Source: Liolophura sinensis (taxonomy: Eukaryota > Mollusca > Polyplacophora > Chitonida > Chitonidae). From it: a DNA stretch of 64,000 nucleotides. The stretch is taken from the NCBI RefSeq assembly GCF_032854445.1, contig NC_088296.1, positions 8,034,706 through 8,098,705 of the forward strand, in the 5' to 3' direction. Shown here one piece after another: positions 11,701-26,700 of this stretch (position 1 is the first letter of the stretch; every line of letters begins with the position of its first letter). The translations under genes were made by a program, and so were the position numbers. The notes beneath the pieces were generated by a model. The model saw only the letters and a program-made list of their open reading frames with translations, had not been told where the DNA came from and searched no databases.

Positions 11701-14700
11701 ATAATGCTCGCGTCCAAAGGGAAGGTTTACATCGAATGATTGACCAATTGGTTGAGTGCTTTGGTCAAGCGAGCCTCCATTTAGAACAGTAATCTACAAG
11801 AAATGAAGAAAAAAACACTATCACCACAGTACATTCGGCACACCGGTCTTAACTACACCGTAATCGTCAAAAACTCACCAAGCATAACTTTGAATTTATT
11901 GCCAAAAAAACTGTAGAACGAGTGTTTCAGAATGATGTCATTCATGTGTATACATAACTGTGGCTTAAAATATACATACCTCTGCAGGTATGCTCTAAAG
12001 CACGAGTCTGATTGTCTGCTTGTGTTAACATACATGCAAATGGGAAAACCTAATGTCACAAAATGTCAAAAAGAGGTCCATCTGGAATGTAAACAGGGTG
12101 ACTGTTTATTCTTCATTTCAGAAACATGGACGTAATATAATAAGTCGTATTTTTCGTGCTGTATATTTGAGTGATATAGATCAAACAGAAGTTTGTTTAT
12201 AACCTGAGTATACGTAGTAACTGGTATGTAAAGAATGCGGCGGAAAAATGATAATACAACTAATATTTAAACACGATCAGATAAGGTATGTGAGGCGAAA
12301 GTCCCAATAGGTAACCATTACCATTAATTTACTGTACATTATGCCTAATAACGATATAGATCTATTAAAACTAGAGGCAATTTCATTAATTAGCTGATAT
12401 GAATCTCTCGTCTCAATGTGGGCTTTGAACATGAGCTAAAACGTAGTGCATTACCTGCCTTCAGATAACCAGTGTTAGGTAAATAGAAGCAGAGAACAGA
12501 TTTCACATACATGTATAATGTGACTCGTTTGCATGACAACAAGTGTGATGATACAAATGCAAGAGACAGGCGTAGCATTTCCTGGATACATACACATTCC
12601 AGTGGTATTTGTTAATGGTCCAAGCCAAGACCAAACTGAAACTCTCTCTACTTTCTTTATCACATGAAATCTCTTTGCGTGCCCAGATATCGGATGTACG
12701 ACACACATCACCTACAATAACGCCAAGCTTAATTAAAAAATAAAAATTAAAAACTGACAGTTTTAGTTCCAATGAAGAGAATTAGAATTTCGGCAAGCTG
12801 CTGTTGACTGTGCCATTTTTCTACACATTTTGTGTTGTTTTGAAGAAGACATCCGCCCTGTCGACATGCGCAAACGTTGTTAATTAGATGGTTTTACCTA
12901 ACAACTTTACTAATATAAAATTCGGTAGATAAATTCTTTTGATACCTGTGCTAGGAAGATATATCAATTTGTTTGTAAAAACAATCCTTTACATTCTAAT
13001 TTCTGTAAAACATCTTCTAATTTTAACACAAACTTTAAGTTTTACGCTTAAAGCATTTTCACGTTATCGTGGTAAAACAATAGCTGATTGCAATTTTCTT
13101 TGAATGTCAAAACCTATGAACTATTATTGTATTATACTAAGTATATATTTTTCTTACGATGGATTTTCAACAGATACTTCAACAACTGAGAAAACTCAGG
13201 CGTTAGGTGTAAAGACCGATTCAAAAGGTAAGTTCATAAATGGCAAAATAAAACTAAAAAATGTTGCCCTAATAACACATCTTTTGAATTTTGTCCAATT
13301 TGGCTACATAGTTTTTCCAAACCTCACATACACCATGTGACTTTCGCATACTTTTTGGATACATGCCAATTCTTAATGGATTTAAACGTGGGTAGCTATG
13401 GTTATTTACTTGGAAAATCGAGGTGAGTAAATAACAGATATTTTCTTTTGGTTTTGTTTTGATGCTTTACGTCGTCCTCAAGAATATTTCAGGAAACTGG
13501 GCAGATCCCAGGTCCCTGACCATCCTCAGGTTGCTGCAAGGCCTACTGGGATACAACAAACGAGGGAGCCAGCGCGGGTTAGATTTGTGAGATGCTCCGG
13601 GGTCATTGTGCTGGTCTTGCACGCCAACCATTAGCTTACAGGGGCCCATTTCTAGCACATTTTTAAAGCTAACCTTAACAATCACCTCTACCATCTTACT
13701 ATCATTAGGTCTGGTAGAAGGTGAGATTGCATTAAATCATTTTCTCTGCTACATTAAAGTTACGCATCATTAGTAATCTATGCGTCACAACAGACATTCG
13801 TGTAACATCCGAGAAACCAAAATTGACCTTCCCGGTCAATACTCGCAACGTTTAACACAAAACTACCAAACAGACCAGCAAAAAAGTACTTACAGTACGA
13901 AATTATGGGTCATGCAAAGAGAAGCAGTTAACATTTCTCCATGATGTTCTGCAAGAAATGTTGTAGAGGAATAAGTGAATGGAGTATTCAAATTGTGTAC
14001 CTTGCTAGAATTTAACAAAGTATGTATCCCTTTAAACGCAACTGTTAATATATTCAACGTGGGGATCTAATCCAACAGATCTGTACACAGGCCTCAATGT
14101 TATATTAAATTGCGAATTCTATGAAGTTGATTGTTTTGGTAAAACTCTCAGTACAAATCTCAATATTTATATATTATGTTATTTCTTGATTTTCTTGGGG
14201 CTTTACGCCTTGCTTAAGAATATATAGATTAGTGTGTATTCTTTGAATAGAATATCCGGATGTGTATTCGTGTATATATATAAAAAGAAAAACCAACAAC
14301 AGCAACAACCAAAAGCTCTAACACAACAAAATTAAAATATTGGCCACATCAACAAGGTTATCTGAAGACAAATGTGTCAGAATTTCAACCTGGAGAAACA
14401 AAAACCATCCATGGTGAAATTTAGACCGATATCTGGAATTTTGGAATCGGCCACAGCTTCTTGTGTGTTTCATTTAAATCTTGATTAGTAAAGAAGATCG
14501 TGTTGCGAACTTGCTTGTACATATCACAATAACTCCGGGGTCTCTCGCCGATACGATCGCTGTGAGTTCAGTGCCAGCTCATGCTCGCCGGTCGTATGTA
14601 CGAAGGTCTCCCAGCAACACGCGGATGGTCGTGGTTTCCCTCGGGCCCTTTCCGCTCCCCGCTCATCAGGGCGATGACTGCCTATGTATGGCTGGATTAT

Positions 14701-17700
14701 TCCTGAAAACGGCGTAAATCACCAAATAAATAAATAAATAAACAAGTATGAAAATTGTATTGCTCCCTAGTTCTACATATGGATGACTGACAATGGGTAA
14801 ATTTCAGATGATGTTTGAAACGACCAAAATTTTATTGTTTTCATGCAGTGCTTTTCATATTGTTATTTTTGTGATGATCTGTCCTCTCAAACACTGACCT
14901 CCGTGTATATTTAAGACATATATCACACTACTAGTCACAATGACCTCACATCAAATTATCTGCACAAATCCTTAGATGCCATATAAGCTATTCTAAGTGT
15001 CTAACAGTTCATTTTCAAAACTATAACGCGCGAGAATTACCTCCATAGTGAAATATATACGTTGAAAATTAAACTGTATATGACATATAGAGATTATTAT
15101 GAAAGAGGGTAATCCGCAATGATGTACCAACATCGATTTGTCTAAATGAACAGCTTGAACCAAAGGAGCCCTGTGGGCAACGCTGATTCCACAGCCCAAC
15201 CTCAGACTACAAGACGCTATATAAACTATACAACCTACTGCTTTTAATGTAATAAATTCTAAAAAACGTAGATATTTTTATTAGATATTTCTGCATCTTG
15301 AAGATATTTTAACATGCGGTACTTGACAGTGATGATCAACGTTTACAATTAAATTCAGGATCCACTCCAGTACGACTGGACAATTTTAAACCAGAAAAGA
15401 AAATTCATTTCACGATTTACTGCACTACGACAAGCCGGTGGTCAACCAGAAAAGAGAATTAAATTTACGATCGGTTGGCCAATGGTCAAACATAAAAGAA
15501 AATTGTCTTAAGAAGCTAGTCCTAAATGACTGCGCAGTAGTACAGCAGAAAAAAAAATTCATTTCAGGATGTACTCCAGTACGATTGGTCAATGGCTACA
15601 GAACAACACAGCTGTACACAGGACGGTTAGAAGTCTTCTTCAATGACACATGGGGGACAGTGTGCGATGACGGATTTAATGATATCAGCGCCAGTGTTAT
15701 TTGCCGTTCCCTTGGTTACAGGTATTCCTTTTTATGACCTGCCTTTAGTTAGTGACACGTAACAACACAATCTCTGTATATTGTTATCTTGGGAGTGCAT
15801 ATTCTTGCCTTAGAGAATCAAATTAAAACACCTGTTCCAATTTATAATGTTAAACTCCATCAGCATAGCTTCGACACCCAGAACTCATTGCTTTCGGTGA
15901 CGTCATAATTATGTAAAAAGCATTGGCATGCTGGGGAATGGGCGTGGAGAGTAATTTGTTTTACAATAGGTGCAAACAATATGCAGTAAGAACAAACTCC
16001 ACGGAGTAACACATCCTTTACTACAGTCTCAGCGAATGGACTGCTTTGTTTTTTTATCATCAAATATCCCAGCATCCAGCTTTAAAAAGCATATTGCCCT
16101 GAGATAATATACTAGAACAGATAAAAATAATAATAATGTTTTAAGGTTATGCTATGCTAAAACGTGGAAACAGTTTCAAATATGGCAAATGCCGAAACAA
16201 GGTTTACAGTCAGATCGATAGCATTTAAGAAATTGGTGTAGCCCTACGTCAAGACATGAATTGGTCACAAAAAGCATACCACTGGTTTTTTAATAAATAT
16301 GTTGTCTTTCGAGACAATGTTTTTGCCGTTAAAACTGGGCTTTAACTTAGCTTGTATTTAGAATATAAATGTTCTGACTTCTTTTTCATTGCAATCACGT
16401 GACTTACAAACATACTAATACGTAGTGCTAAAGTTGTCCCGTGTGACTGACTAGAGGCAATTTCGGTAGCGAACATGATTGTTTTTACAGGCAGGTAAAA
16501 AAAAGACCAATCTCTGAAAGAAATATACGGTATTGTATTCTTTTAGGTAAACGTAACTGATATGTTATGCGTTTAGGAACACGTGTATGACTTCGTTCCA
16601 CTTTGACCAGCGCTGTACAGCCTTCTATCTCCTTCAAGAGCTTAACACGATTTTCCAGACAACTGATAGTGGACTTGTTAATGGCGTTAAGTCTGAGCTG
16701 ATTCAGTGTTCACTATAAGACAACTTCGTATGTTTATTACTGACAAACAAATCTGAGTTATTATTTTCACACTTTTGTTACAGTCTTGGATATGAAATTA
16801 CAAACGCCCACCATGAAACTGGAAGTGGACAAATTTGGCTGGACAACGTGTTTTGTTCAGGAGTGGAGACTGATATTTCCCAGTGTGTTCGTAACGACTG
16901 GGGGGTAAATGACTGCAGCCATCATGAGGACATAGGACTTGCCTGCGTTAAGCCTCAGACCAAGGCCTCTGGTAAGGCATAGTAATATGCAATCGGATAA
17001 CCACAAATGCTAATAGGCACATTAACTGGTGTACTGATAAAGTGGCTTGGTTTCCAAAAACTCTAAACAGTCTGACAATAGCTTCATTTGCAAAAATCGC
17101 TAAAATGTTGGTTTTAGTGCAGCCGACCTGTACTTACACGATGGATTTTCATCATAATAAACACCGCGGCTTTCAGTCGGGAAGTTTGTCAGGAGCCTAA
17201 TAAATGTTGGTTGCTCACATGGGAAAATGTGCTTTCTACCAGAAGTAAACTTGGCCGCCAGCGTACAACTGAAAATCATTTATTAAGCTCAGCATTAAAC
17301 ACCAAGTAAATGAATGGGGAAAAAAGATATGAAAAACGCAAACACCCTTCATAGTGGTCGTGATTGAAAGAACGCTGGCAGATTTAACTTTTACCCAAAA
17401 GTCAAGTGCGAATGGTACGTAAGTTCAAAGGGAAGGTTTACATGATTAACCAAGACAACCGCAGCTAAGTGCTTTGGTCAAGCGAGACTCCATTTAGAAC
17501 ATTAAATTACAAAAAACAAAAAAAAACACTAACAACACAATACATTTACAATACCGGCCTTAACTACACTTGCATTCGTCAAAAACCCAGCAAACATAAT
17601 TTTGAATTTATTGCCAAAATGTATTGGGAAGCAAGTGTTTGTGAATAATGTCATATATGTGTAGACTCAAATTATGGCTTAAAATATACAGACCTGTACA

Positions 17701-20700
17701 GGTATGCTCTAATGCACTAGCCTGGTAGTGTGTCTGTGTTAACACACATGCAAATGGGGAAAAAAGACTCATTTCACAGTGTGTCAAGAAAAGACCAATC
17801 TAGAATGTAAACAGAGTCACTGTTTATTCTTCCTTTCAGAAACATGGGCGTAGTGTAATAACTCGTTTTGTTGATGCTAATTATTTGAGTGATATACATC
17901 AAACAGTCTGTTTATGACCATAGACTACATAACAACTAATGTCTTAAGAAAGCGACGGGAAAATTATAATACAACTAATATCTAAACACGATCAGATAAG
18001 GTATGTGAGGCGAAAGTCCCAAAAAGTAACCATGGACATTAATTTACTGTACAATATGGCTAAGAATGATATAGACCTATTAAAATTAGAGGCAATTTTA
18101 TTGATTCGCTGATATGAATCTCTTGTCACAATATGGTCTTTGAACAGGAGCTAAAACGTAGTGCATTACCTGCCTTCAGATAACCAGTGTTAGGTAAATA
18201 GATGCAGAGAACAGATTTCACATACATGTATAATTTGCATGACAACAAGTGTGAGGATACAAATGCAAGAGACAGGCGTAGCATTTCCTGGATGCATACA
18301 CATTCCAGTGGTATTTGTTAATGGTCCAAGCCAAGACCAAACTGAAACTGTCTCTACTTTCTTTATCACATGAAATATCTTCTCATACCCAGATATCGGA
18401 TGTACGACACACATCACCTACAATAACGCCAAGCTCAATTAAAAATAAAAATTAAAAACTGACAATTTTAGTTCTAATGAAGAGAATTAGAATTTCGGCA
18501 AGCTGCTGTTGACTGTGCTATTTTTCTACACATTTTGTGTTGTTTTGAAGAAGACATCCGCCCTGTCGACATGCGCAAACGTTGTTAATTAAATGGTTTT
18601 ACCTAACAACTTTACTAATATAAAATTCGGTAGATAAATTCTTTTGATACCTGTGCTAGGAAGATTTATCAGTTTGTTTGTAAAAACACTCCTTTACATT
18701 CTAATTTATGTAAAACATCTTCTAATTTTAACACCAACTTTAAGTTTTACGCTCAAAGCATATTCACTTTATCGTGGTAAAACAATAGCTGATTGCAATT
18801 TTCTTTGAATGTCAAAACCTATGAACTATTAATCTATGATAATAAGTATATATTTTTCTTACGATGGATTTTCAACAGATACTTCAACAACTGAGAAAAC
18901 TCAGGCGTTAGGTGTAAAGACCGATTCAAAAGGTAAGTTCATAAATGGCAAAATAAAACTAAAAAATGTTGCCCTAATAACACATCTTTTGAATTTTGTC
19001 CAATTTGGCTACATAGTTTTTCCAAACCTTACATACACCATTGTGACTTTCGCATACTTTTTGGATACATGCCAATTTTTAATGGATTTAAACGTGGATA
19101 GCTATGTTTATTTAGTTGGAAAATCGAGGTGAGTAAATAACAGATATTTTCTTTTGGTTTTGTTTTGATGTTTTACGTCGTCCTCAAGAATATTTCAGGA
19201 AACTGGGCAGATCCCAGGTCCCTGACCATCCTCGGGTTGCTGCAAGGCCTACTGGGATACAAAAAAACCAGAGAGCCAGCGCGGGTTCGATTTTTGAGAT
19301 GCTCCTGGGTCATTGTGCTGGTCTTGCACGCCAACCATTAGCTTGCAGGGGCCCATTTCTAGCACATTTTTAAAGCTAACCTTAACAATCACGCTCTACC
19401 ATCTCACTATCATTAAGTCTGGTAGAAGGTGAGATTGCATTAAATCATTTTCTCTGCTACATTAAAGTTACGCATCAATCATGCATTCTTAGTAATCTAT
19501 GCGTCACAACAGACATTCGTGTAACATCCGAGAAACCAAAATTGACCTTCCCGGTCAATACTCGCAACGTTTAACACAAAACTACCAAACAGACCAGCAA
19601 AAAAGCACTTACAGTACGAAATCATGGGTCATGCATAGAGAAGCAGTTAACATTTTCCCATGATGTTCTGCAAGAAATGTTGTAGAAGAATAAGTGAATG
19701 GAGTATTCAAATTGTGTACCTTGCTAGAATTTAACATTTTAGATTTTAGAATTTAAACGCAACTGTTAATACATTCAACGTGGGGATCTAATGAAACAGA
19801 TCTGTACACAGGCCTCAATGTCATATTAAATTGCAAATTCTATGAAGTTGATTGTTTTGGTAAAACTCTCAGTAGAAATCTCAATATTTATATACTATGT
19901 TATTACTTGATTTTCTTGGGGCTTTACGCCTTGCTTAAGAATATATAGATTAGTGTGTATTCTTTGAAAAGAATATCCGGATGTGTATTCGTGTATATAT
20001 ATAAAAAGAAAAACCAACAACAGCAACAACCAAAAACTCCAACACAACGGAATTAAAATTTTGGCCACATCAACAAGGTTATCTGAAGACAAATGTGTCA
20101 AAATTTCAACCTGGAGAAACAAAACCGTCCATGTTGAAATTTAGACCGATATCTGGAATTTTGGAATCGACCACAGCTTCTTGTGTGTTTCATTTAAGTC
20201 TTGATTAGTAAAGAAGATCGTGTTGCGAACTTGCTTGTACATATCACAATAACTCCGGGGTCTTTCGCCGATACGATCGCTGTGAGTTCAGTGCCAGCTC
20301 ATGCTCGCTGGTCGTATGTACGAAGGTCTCCCAGCAACACGCGGATGGTCGTGGTTTCCCTCGGGCTCTTTCCGCTTCCCGCTCATCAGGGCGATGGCTG
20401 CCTATGTATAGCTGGATTATTCCTGAAAACGGCGAAAATCACCAAATAAATAAATAAATAAACAAGTTTGCAAATTGTATTGCTCCCTAGTTCTGCATAT
20501 GGATAACTGATAATGGGTAAATGTCAGATGATTTTTGAAACGACCAAAATTTACCCAAAATTTTATTGCTTTCATACAGTGCTTTTCATATTTGTGTTTT
20601 TGTGATGATCTGTACTCTCAAACACTGACCTACGTGTATATTTAAGACATATATCACACTAGTAGTCACAATGACCTCACATCAAATTATCTGCACAAAT

Positions 20701-23700
20701 CCTTAGATGCCATATAAGCTATTCTAAGTGTCTAACAGTTCATTTTCAAAACTATAACGCGCGAGAATTACCTCCATAGTGAAATATATACGTTGAAAAT
20801 TAAAATGTAAATGACATATAGAGATTATTATGAAAGTGCGTAATCCGCAATGATGTACCAACATCGATTTGTCTGTATGGACAGCTCGAATGAACCCAGC
20901 CCTGCGGGCAACGCTGATGCCACAGCCCAACCTCAGACTACAAGACGCTATATAAACTATATAACCTACTGCTTTTAATGTAATAAATTCTAATAAAACG
21001 TAGATATTTTTATTAGATATTTCCGCATCTTGAAGATATTTTAACATGCGGTACTTGACAGTGATGATCAACGTTTAAAATTAAATTCAGGATCCACTGC
21101 AATGTACCTGGACAATTTTAAACCAGAAAAGAAAATTCATTTCATGATTTACTGCAATACGACAAGCCGGTGGTCAACCTGAAAAGAAAATTAAATTCAC
21201 GATCGGTTGGCCAATGGTCAAACATAAAAGACAATTGTCTTAAGAAGCTAGTCCTAAACGTCTGGGCAATAGTACAGCAGAAACAAAATTCATTTCAGGA
21301 TGTACTCCAGTACGATTGGTCAATGGCTACAGAACAACACAGCTGTATACAGGACGGTTAGAAGTCTTCTTCAATGACACATGGGGGACAGTGTGCGATG
21401 ACAAATTTAATGACATCAGCGCCAGTGTTATTTGCCGTTCCCTTGGTTACAGGTATTCCTTTTAATGACCTGCCTTTAGTTAGTGACACGTAACAACACA
21501 ATCTCTATACATTGTTATCTTGGGAGTTCTTATTCTTGCCTTAGAGAATCAAATTAAAACACCTGTTCTAATTTATAATGTTAAACTCCATCAGCATAGC
21601 TTCGACACCCAGAACTCATTGCTTTCGGTGGCGTCATAATTATGCAAAAAAAAAAACATTGGCATGCTGGGGAATGGGCGTGGAGAGTAATTTGTTTTAC
21701 AATAGGTGCAACCAATATGCAGTAAGAACAAACTCCACGGAGTAACACATCCTTCACTACAGTCTCAGCGAATGGACTACTTTGTTTTTTTATCATAAAA
21801 TATTCCAACATTCAGCTTTCAAACCATACTGCCGTGAAATAATATACTCCAACAGATAAAAATAACAATAATGTTTCAAGGTTATGCCATGCTAAAACGT
21901 GGAAACAGTTTCAAATATGACAAATGCCGAAACAAGGTTTACAGTCAGATCGATAACATTTAAGAAATTGGTGTAGCCCTACGTCAAGACATGAATTGGC
22001 CACAAAAAGCATACCACTGGTTTTTTAATATATATGTTGTCTTTCGAGACAATGTTTTTTGCCGTTAAAACTGGGCTTTAACTTAGCTTGTATTTAGAAT
22101 ATAAATGCTCTAACTTCTTTTTCATTGCAATCATGTGACTTACAAACATACTAATACGTAGTGCCGTAAGTTGTCCCGTGTGACTGACTAGAGGCAATTT
22201 CGGTAGCCAGCATGACTGCTTTTACAGGCAGTTAAAAAAAGACCACTCTCTGAAAGAAACAGACAGTATTGTATTATTTTAGGTAAACGTAACTGATATG
22301 TTATGCGTTTAGAAACACGTATATGACTTCGTTCCACTTTGACCAGCGCTGTACAGCCTTCTATCTCCTTCAAGAGCTCAATACGATTTTCCGGACAACT
22401 GATAGTGGACTTGTTTATGGCGTTAAGTCTGAGCTGATTCAGTGTTCACTATAAGACAACCTCGTATGTTTATTACTGACAAACAAATCTGAGCTATTAT
22501 TTTCACACTTTTGTTACAGTCTTGGATATGAAATTACAAACGCCCACCATGAAACTGGAAGTGGACAAATTTGGCTGGACAACGTGTTTTGTTCAGGAGT
22601 GGAGACTGATATTTCCCAGTGTAATCGTAACCATTGGGGGGTAAATGACTGCGGCCATCATAAGGACATAGGACTTGCCTGCGTTAAGCCTCAGACCAAG
22701 GCCTCTGGTAAGGCATAGTAATATGCAATCGGATAACCACAAATGCTAATAGGCACATTACCTGGTGTACTGATAAAGTGGCTTGGTTTCCAAAAACTCT
22801 AAACAATCAGACAATAGCTTAATTTGCAAAAAATCGCTAAAATGTTGGTTTTAATGCAGCCGATCTGTACTTACACGATGGGTTTTCATCATAATAAACA
22901 CCGCGGCTTTCAGTCGGGAAGTTTGTTAGGAGCCTAATAAATGCTGGTTGCTTACATGGGAAAATTTGCTTTCTACCAGAAGTAAACTTGGCCGCCAGCG
23001 TACAACTGAAAATCATTTATTAAGCTCAGCATTAAACACCAAGTAAATAAATGGAAAAAAAGATATGAAAAAGGCAAACACCCTTCATAGTGGTCGTGAT
23101 TGAAAGAACGCTGGCAGATTTAACTTTTACCCAAAAGTCAAGTGCGATTGGTACGTAAGTTCAAAAGGAAGGTTTACATGATTAACCAAGACAACCGCAG
23201 CTAAGTGTTTTGGTCAAGCGAGACTCCATTTAGAACATTAAATTACAAAAAACAAAAAAAACACTAACAACACAATACATTTACAATACCGGCCTTAACT
23301 ACACTTGTATTCGTCAAAAACCCACCAAACATAATTTTGAATTTATTGCCAAAATGTATTGGGAAGCAAGTGTTTGTGAACATTGTCATATATGTGTAGA
23401 CTCAAATTATGGCTTAAAATATACAGACCTGTACAGGTATGCTCCAATGCACTAGCCTGGTAGTGTGTCTGTGTTAACATGCATGCAAATGGGAAAAAAA
23501 GACTCATTTCACAGTGTGTCAAGAAAAGGCCAATCTAGAATGTAAACAGAGTCACTGTTTATTTTTCATTTTAGAAACATGGGCGCAGTATAATAACTCG
23601 TTTTGTTGATGCTAGTTATTTGAGTGATATACATCAAACAGTCTGTTTATGACCATAGACTACATAACAACTAATGTCTTAAGAAAGCGACGGAAATATA

Positions 23701-26700
23701 TAATACAACTAATATTTAAACACGATCAGATAAGGTATGTGAGGCGAAAGTCCCAAAAAGTAACCATGGACATTAATTTACTGTACAATATGGCTAAGAA
23801 TGATATAGACCTATTAAAATTATAAGCAATTTTATTGATTCGCTGATATGAATCTCTTGTCACAATGTGGGCTTTGAACATGACCTAAAACGTAGTGCAT
23901 TACCTGCGTTCAGATAGCCAGTGGTAGATAAATAGATGCACAGAACAGATTTCACATAGCTGTATAATGTGATTCGTTTCCATGACAGCAAGTGTGAGGA
24001 TAAAAATGCAAGAGACAGTCAAAGCATTTTCTGGGCAAAATAAGCAATCCTCTGATTTTTGTTAATACTCCTTGGCCCGCAACGTTAAAACTGAAATTGT
24101 CTCTTCTTTCTTTATCACATAGAATCCCTTCTCTTATAGATACCGGATGCAAGACAGACAATACCTACAATAACGCCAAGCTTAATTAAAATTTAAGAAT
24201 TAAAACTGACATTTTCAGTTTTGATACAGAGAATTGGAATTTTGACATGTGGCTGTTTACTGTGCCATTTCGTTATACATTTTGTGTTGTTTTGAAGAAG
24301 ACATACGTTGTTAATTAGACGGTTTTAGTAACACCTTTACTAACGGAAAATTCTGTACACTAATTATTTTGATATTTGTGCTAGAAAGATATATCGATTC
24401 GTTTGTAAAAACATTCCTTTACATTCTTATTTAGCATAATCATATTGTAATTTTAACACAAACTTTGAGTTTTACTCTCAAAGCATTTTCATTTAATCAC
24501 GGTAAAACAATAGCTGATTGACCTTTTCTTTGAATGTCAATGTCTATGAGCTATTATTGTGTGATATTTATGATATGATTTATTTACGACGGAATTTAAA
24601 CAGCTGTTTCAAGAACTGAGAAACTTCAGGCGTCAGGTGTAAAGACCGATTCGAAAGGTAAGTTCATCAATTGCAAAATTGAAAAAAAAATATTCCCCTT
24701 ATTACATATCTTTTGAATTTAGTCAAATTGAGCTATAGTGTTTCCAAACCTTACATAAACTATGTGACTTTCGTTTTGAATACATGCCAACCGTTACTGG
24801 AATTTAACATGGCTAGCTATGTTTATATTGTAGGACAATCGGTGTGAGTAAATAACAGATTATTTCTTTTAAGTTTTTGTTTTGAAGTTTTCCGCCGCGT
24901 TCAAGAATATTTCACTTATACGTTGGCGGCCCGAATTTTGGCGTTAGGAAACCGGGCAGACCTTTGATGAACACCAGGACAGGTTGGAATTGGGCTCTCA
25001 GTTATGGCATTGTAAGATGGTCCTTGGTCATTGTGCTGCTTTTGCACGCTAACCACTAACTTGAGCAATCCAACTCTACCTTCTCACTATCATTAAATCT
25101 GTTGGAAGACAAGATTGCATTAAATCATTCACAGTGTTCCATCAAATTTATGCAACAATCATGCATTCTTAGTAATCTAGGCGTCACAACAGACATTCGT
25201 GTGACAACCGTGAAACCAAAATAGACTTTCCGTGTTAATAATCGCAACATTTAACAAAAAAACTACCAAATAAACCATCAAGAAAGTATATAACGTACGA
25301 AAATAGGAGTCATGCATAGAGAAGCCTTCAACATTTTCCAGTGAGGTTTTTGAGGGAATGTTCTAGAGGAGTAAGTAAAAGGAGTATTCAAATCGTGCAC
25401 CATGCTAGAATTTAGGTCGTCAGTAATGAAATACATGTATGTATCTCAGTTGTGCTTTTAAAGGCAACTGTTAATATATCCAACGTGGCGATTGAATCCA
25501 GCCCCAAACCAACACAGCGTTTGGTCGGTGGCATGCCGAATACGCGAATATAAGCATCTAAATTTCGACTGTATGGCTTCGTTTTGACATTGGTACGTTT
25601 TCTTATGGAAACCGTCCAATTCGTCGTAGACTGTTCCTATAAATCTGACAGCTCACTTTCTTTACCCAATCAGATGCTGACCTGCTCAAGCTGGCAACGG
25701 AATTATTGAAATAGAAAATTTCTCACATGTGAAATCATCTATAATCACATGACAAACTGATCTAGGCAGACGATCAAACACGTCATGATGTTGCTTGACG
25801 TGACCTTTATGCCAACAAACCAGCAATTTCCTGCGTTTTCTGTCTCCACTCGTGGGGGATGTGGAAAATGCTCGTTTTATCAGATTTTCCTGTCATTCGA
25901 CCGTGAATGCTGTCCGCATATGCATGTTGCCGTGGGTTTTTTTTCCTTTGTTGTCAGTCTTTGGGGAAACTATTACTTGGTTAACGTTCATGGGCTGTCG
26001 AATCGGGTGTATCGGTTATTTCTGTCTGTCTGTAAAGGTAACAAACGTAACTATATGCGAACCATCTGTCGGACTTGATCAGATGAGTAGGGCAGAGACC
26101 ATCGCGACGCAACATCATGGGTCCATTCTCAGCTTGTTATTTAATATATGACTGTTGCTTAAAAATTGCAAGGTAAAATTTGTGCTTAATCAAAAATGCT
26201 AACCGAAAATTCTCTGTTTTCTTGGAAGAGGAATCCAAAGTGCCTGTAGTAAACCACCGCCCATTGTAAGGTGCGTGTATCTCACTCCATCTAGACAGAG
26301 ATAGATTCAACTGCGACATGGGGTCTACTAGAGCAAATGATTACCTCCCAAGGACCCAGTCGCTGTGACGATATTTGTTTTAAGAGAAGCCAAATGCACC
26401 AAATTACAGAAGAGTTCTTACAAGGGGAAAATACTCTACATTTATCCGTGTGCTGTCTCGTAACACTGAAGGACACTTTTAAACACTCTTTGACCTTTAA
26501 CCTTAGGTCAAACTGTGCACAGAAAGTTTATGTCACTCCCCGCAGACAGTTTTTCTTGCCAATAGCCAGATAAATAAACGTCTGTAAATGACAGAATCTC
26601 CGCGGCTGCGGTAATACAGGTTGTAGCTGTAGCCATTTTTCAATGGCTATGAAGTGTACAAGCAGAGTAAGAATTGTACACGATATTTGTTTTCTACATA

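Larger units (their letters stand above)
10130..25510 (+). repeat. Tandem array of three ~5.7-kb SRCR units
   Basis: Matching exon positions are offset by 5731, 5736 and 5725 bp between units 2 and 3, and by 5100, 5728 and 5705 bp between units 1 and 2. The short offset for the first exon reflects about 630 bp missing from the unit 1 intron between the two SRCR half-exons. Introns align over most of their length as well. Unit 2 resembles unit 3 up to about 18.1 kb and unit 1 after that point. Confidence 0.85.

Noticed and set aside
12118-12145. Possible extra exon after TTCATTTCAG (also near 17839 and 23575)
   Set aside because: Stops appear within a few codons in the available frames, and including it would break the phase 1-1 cassette.
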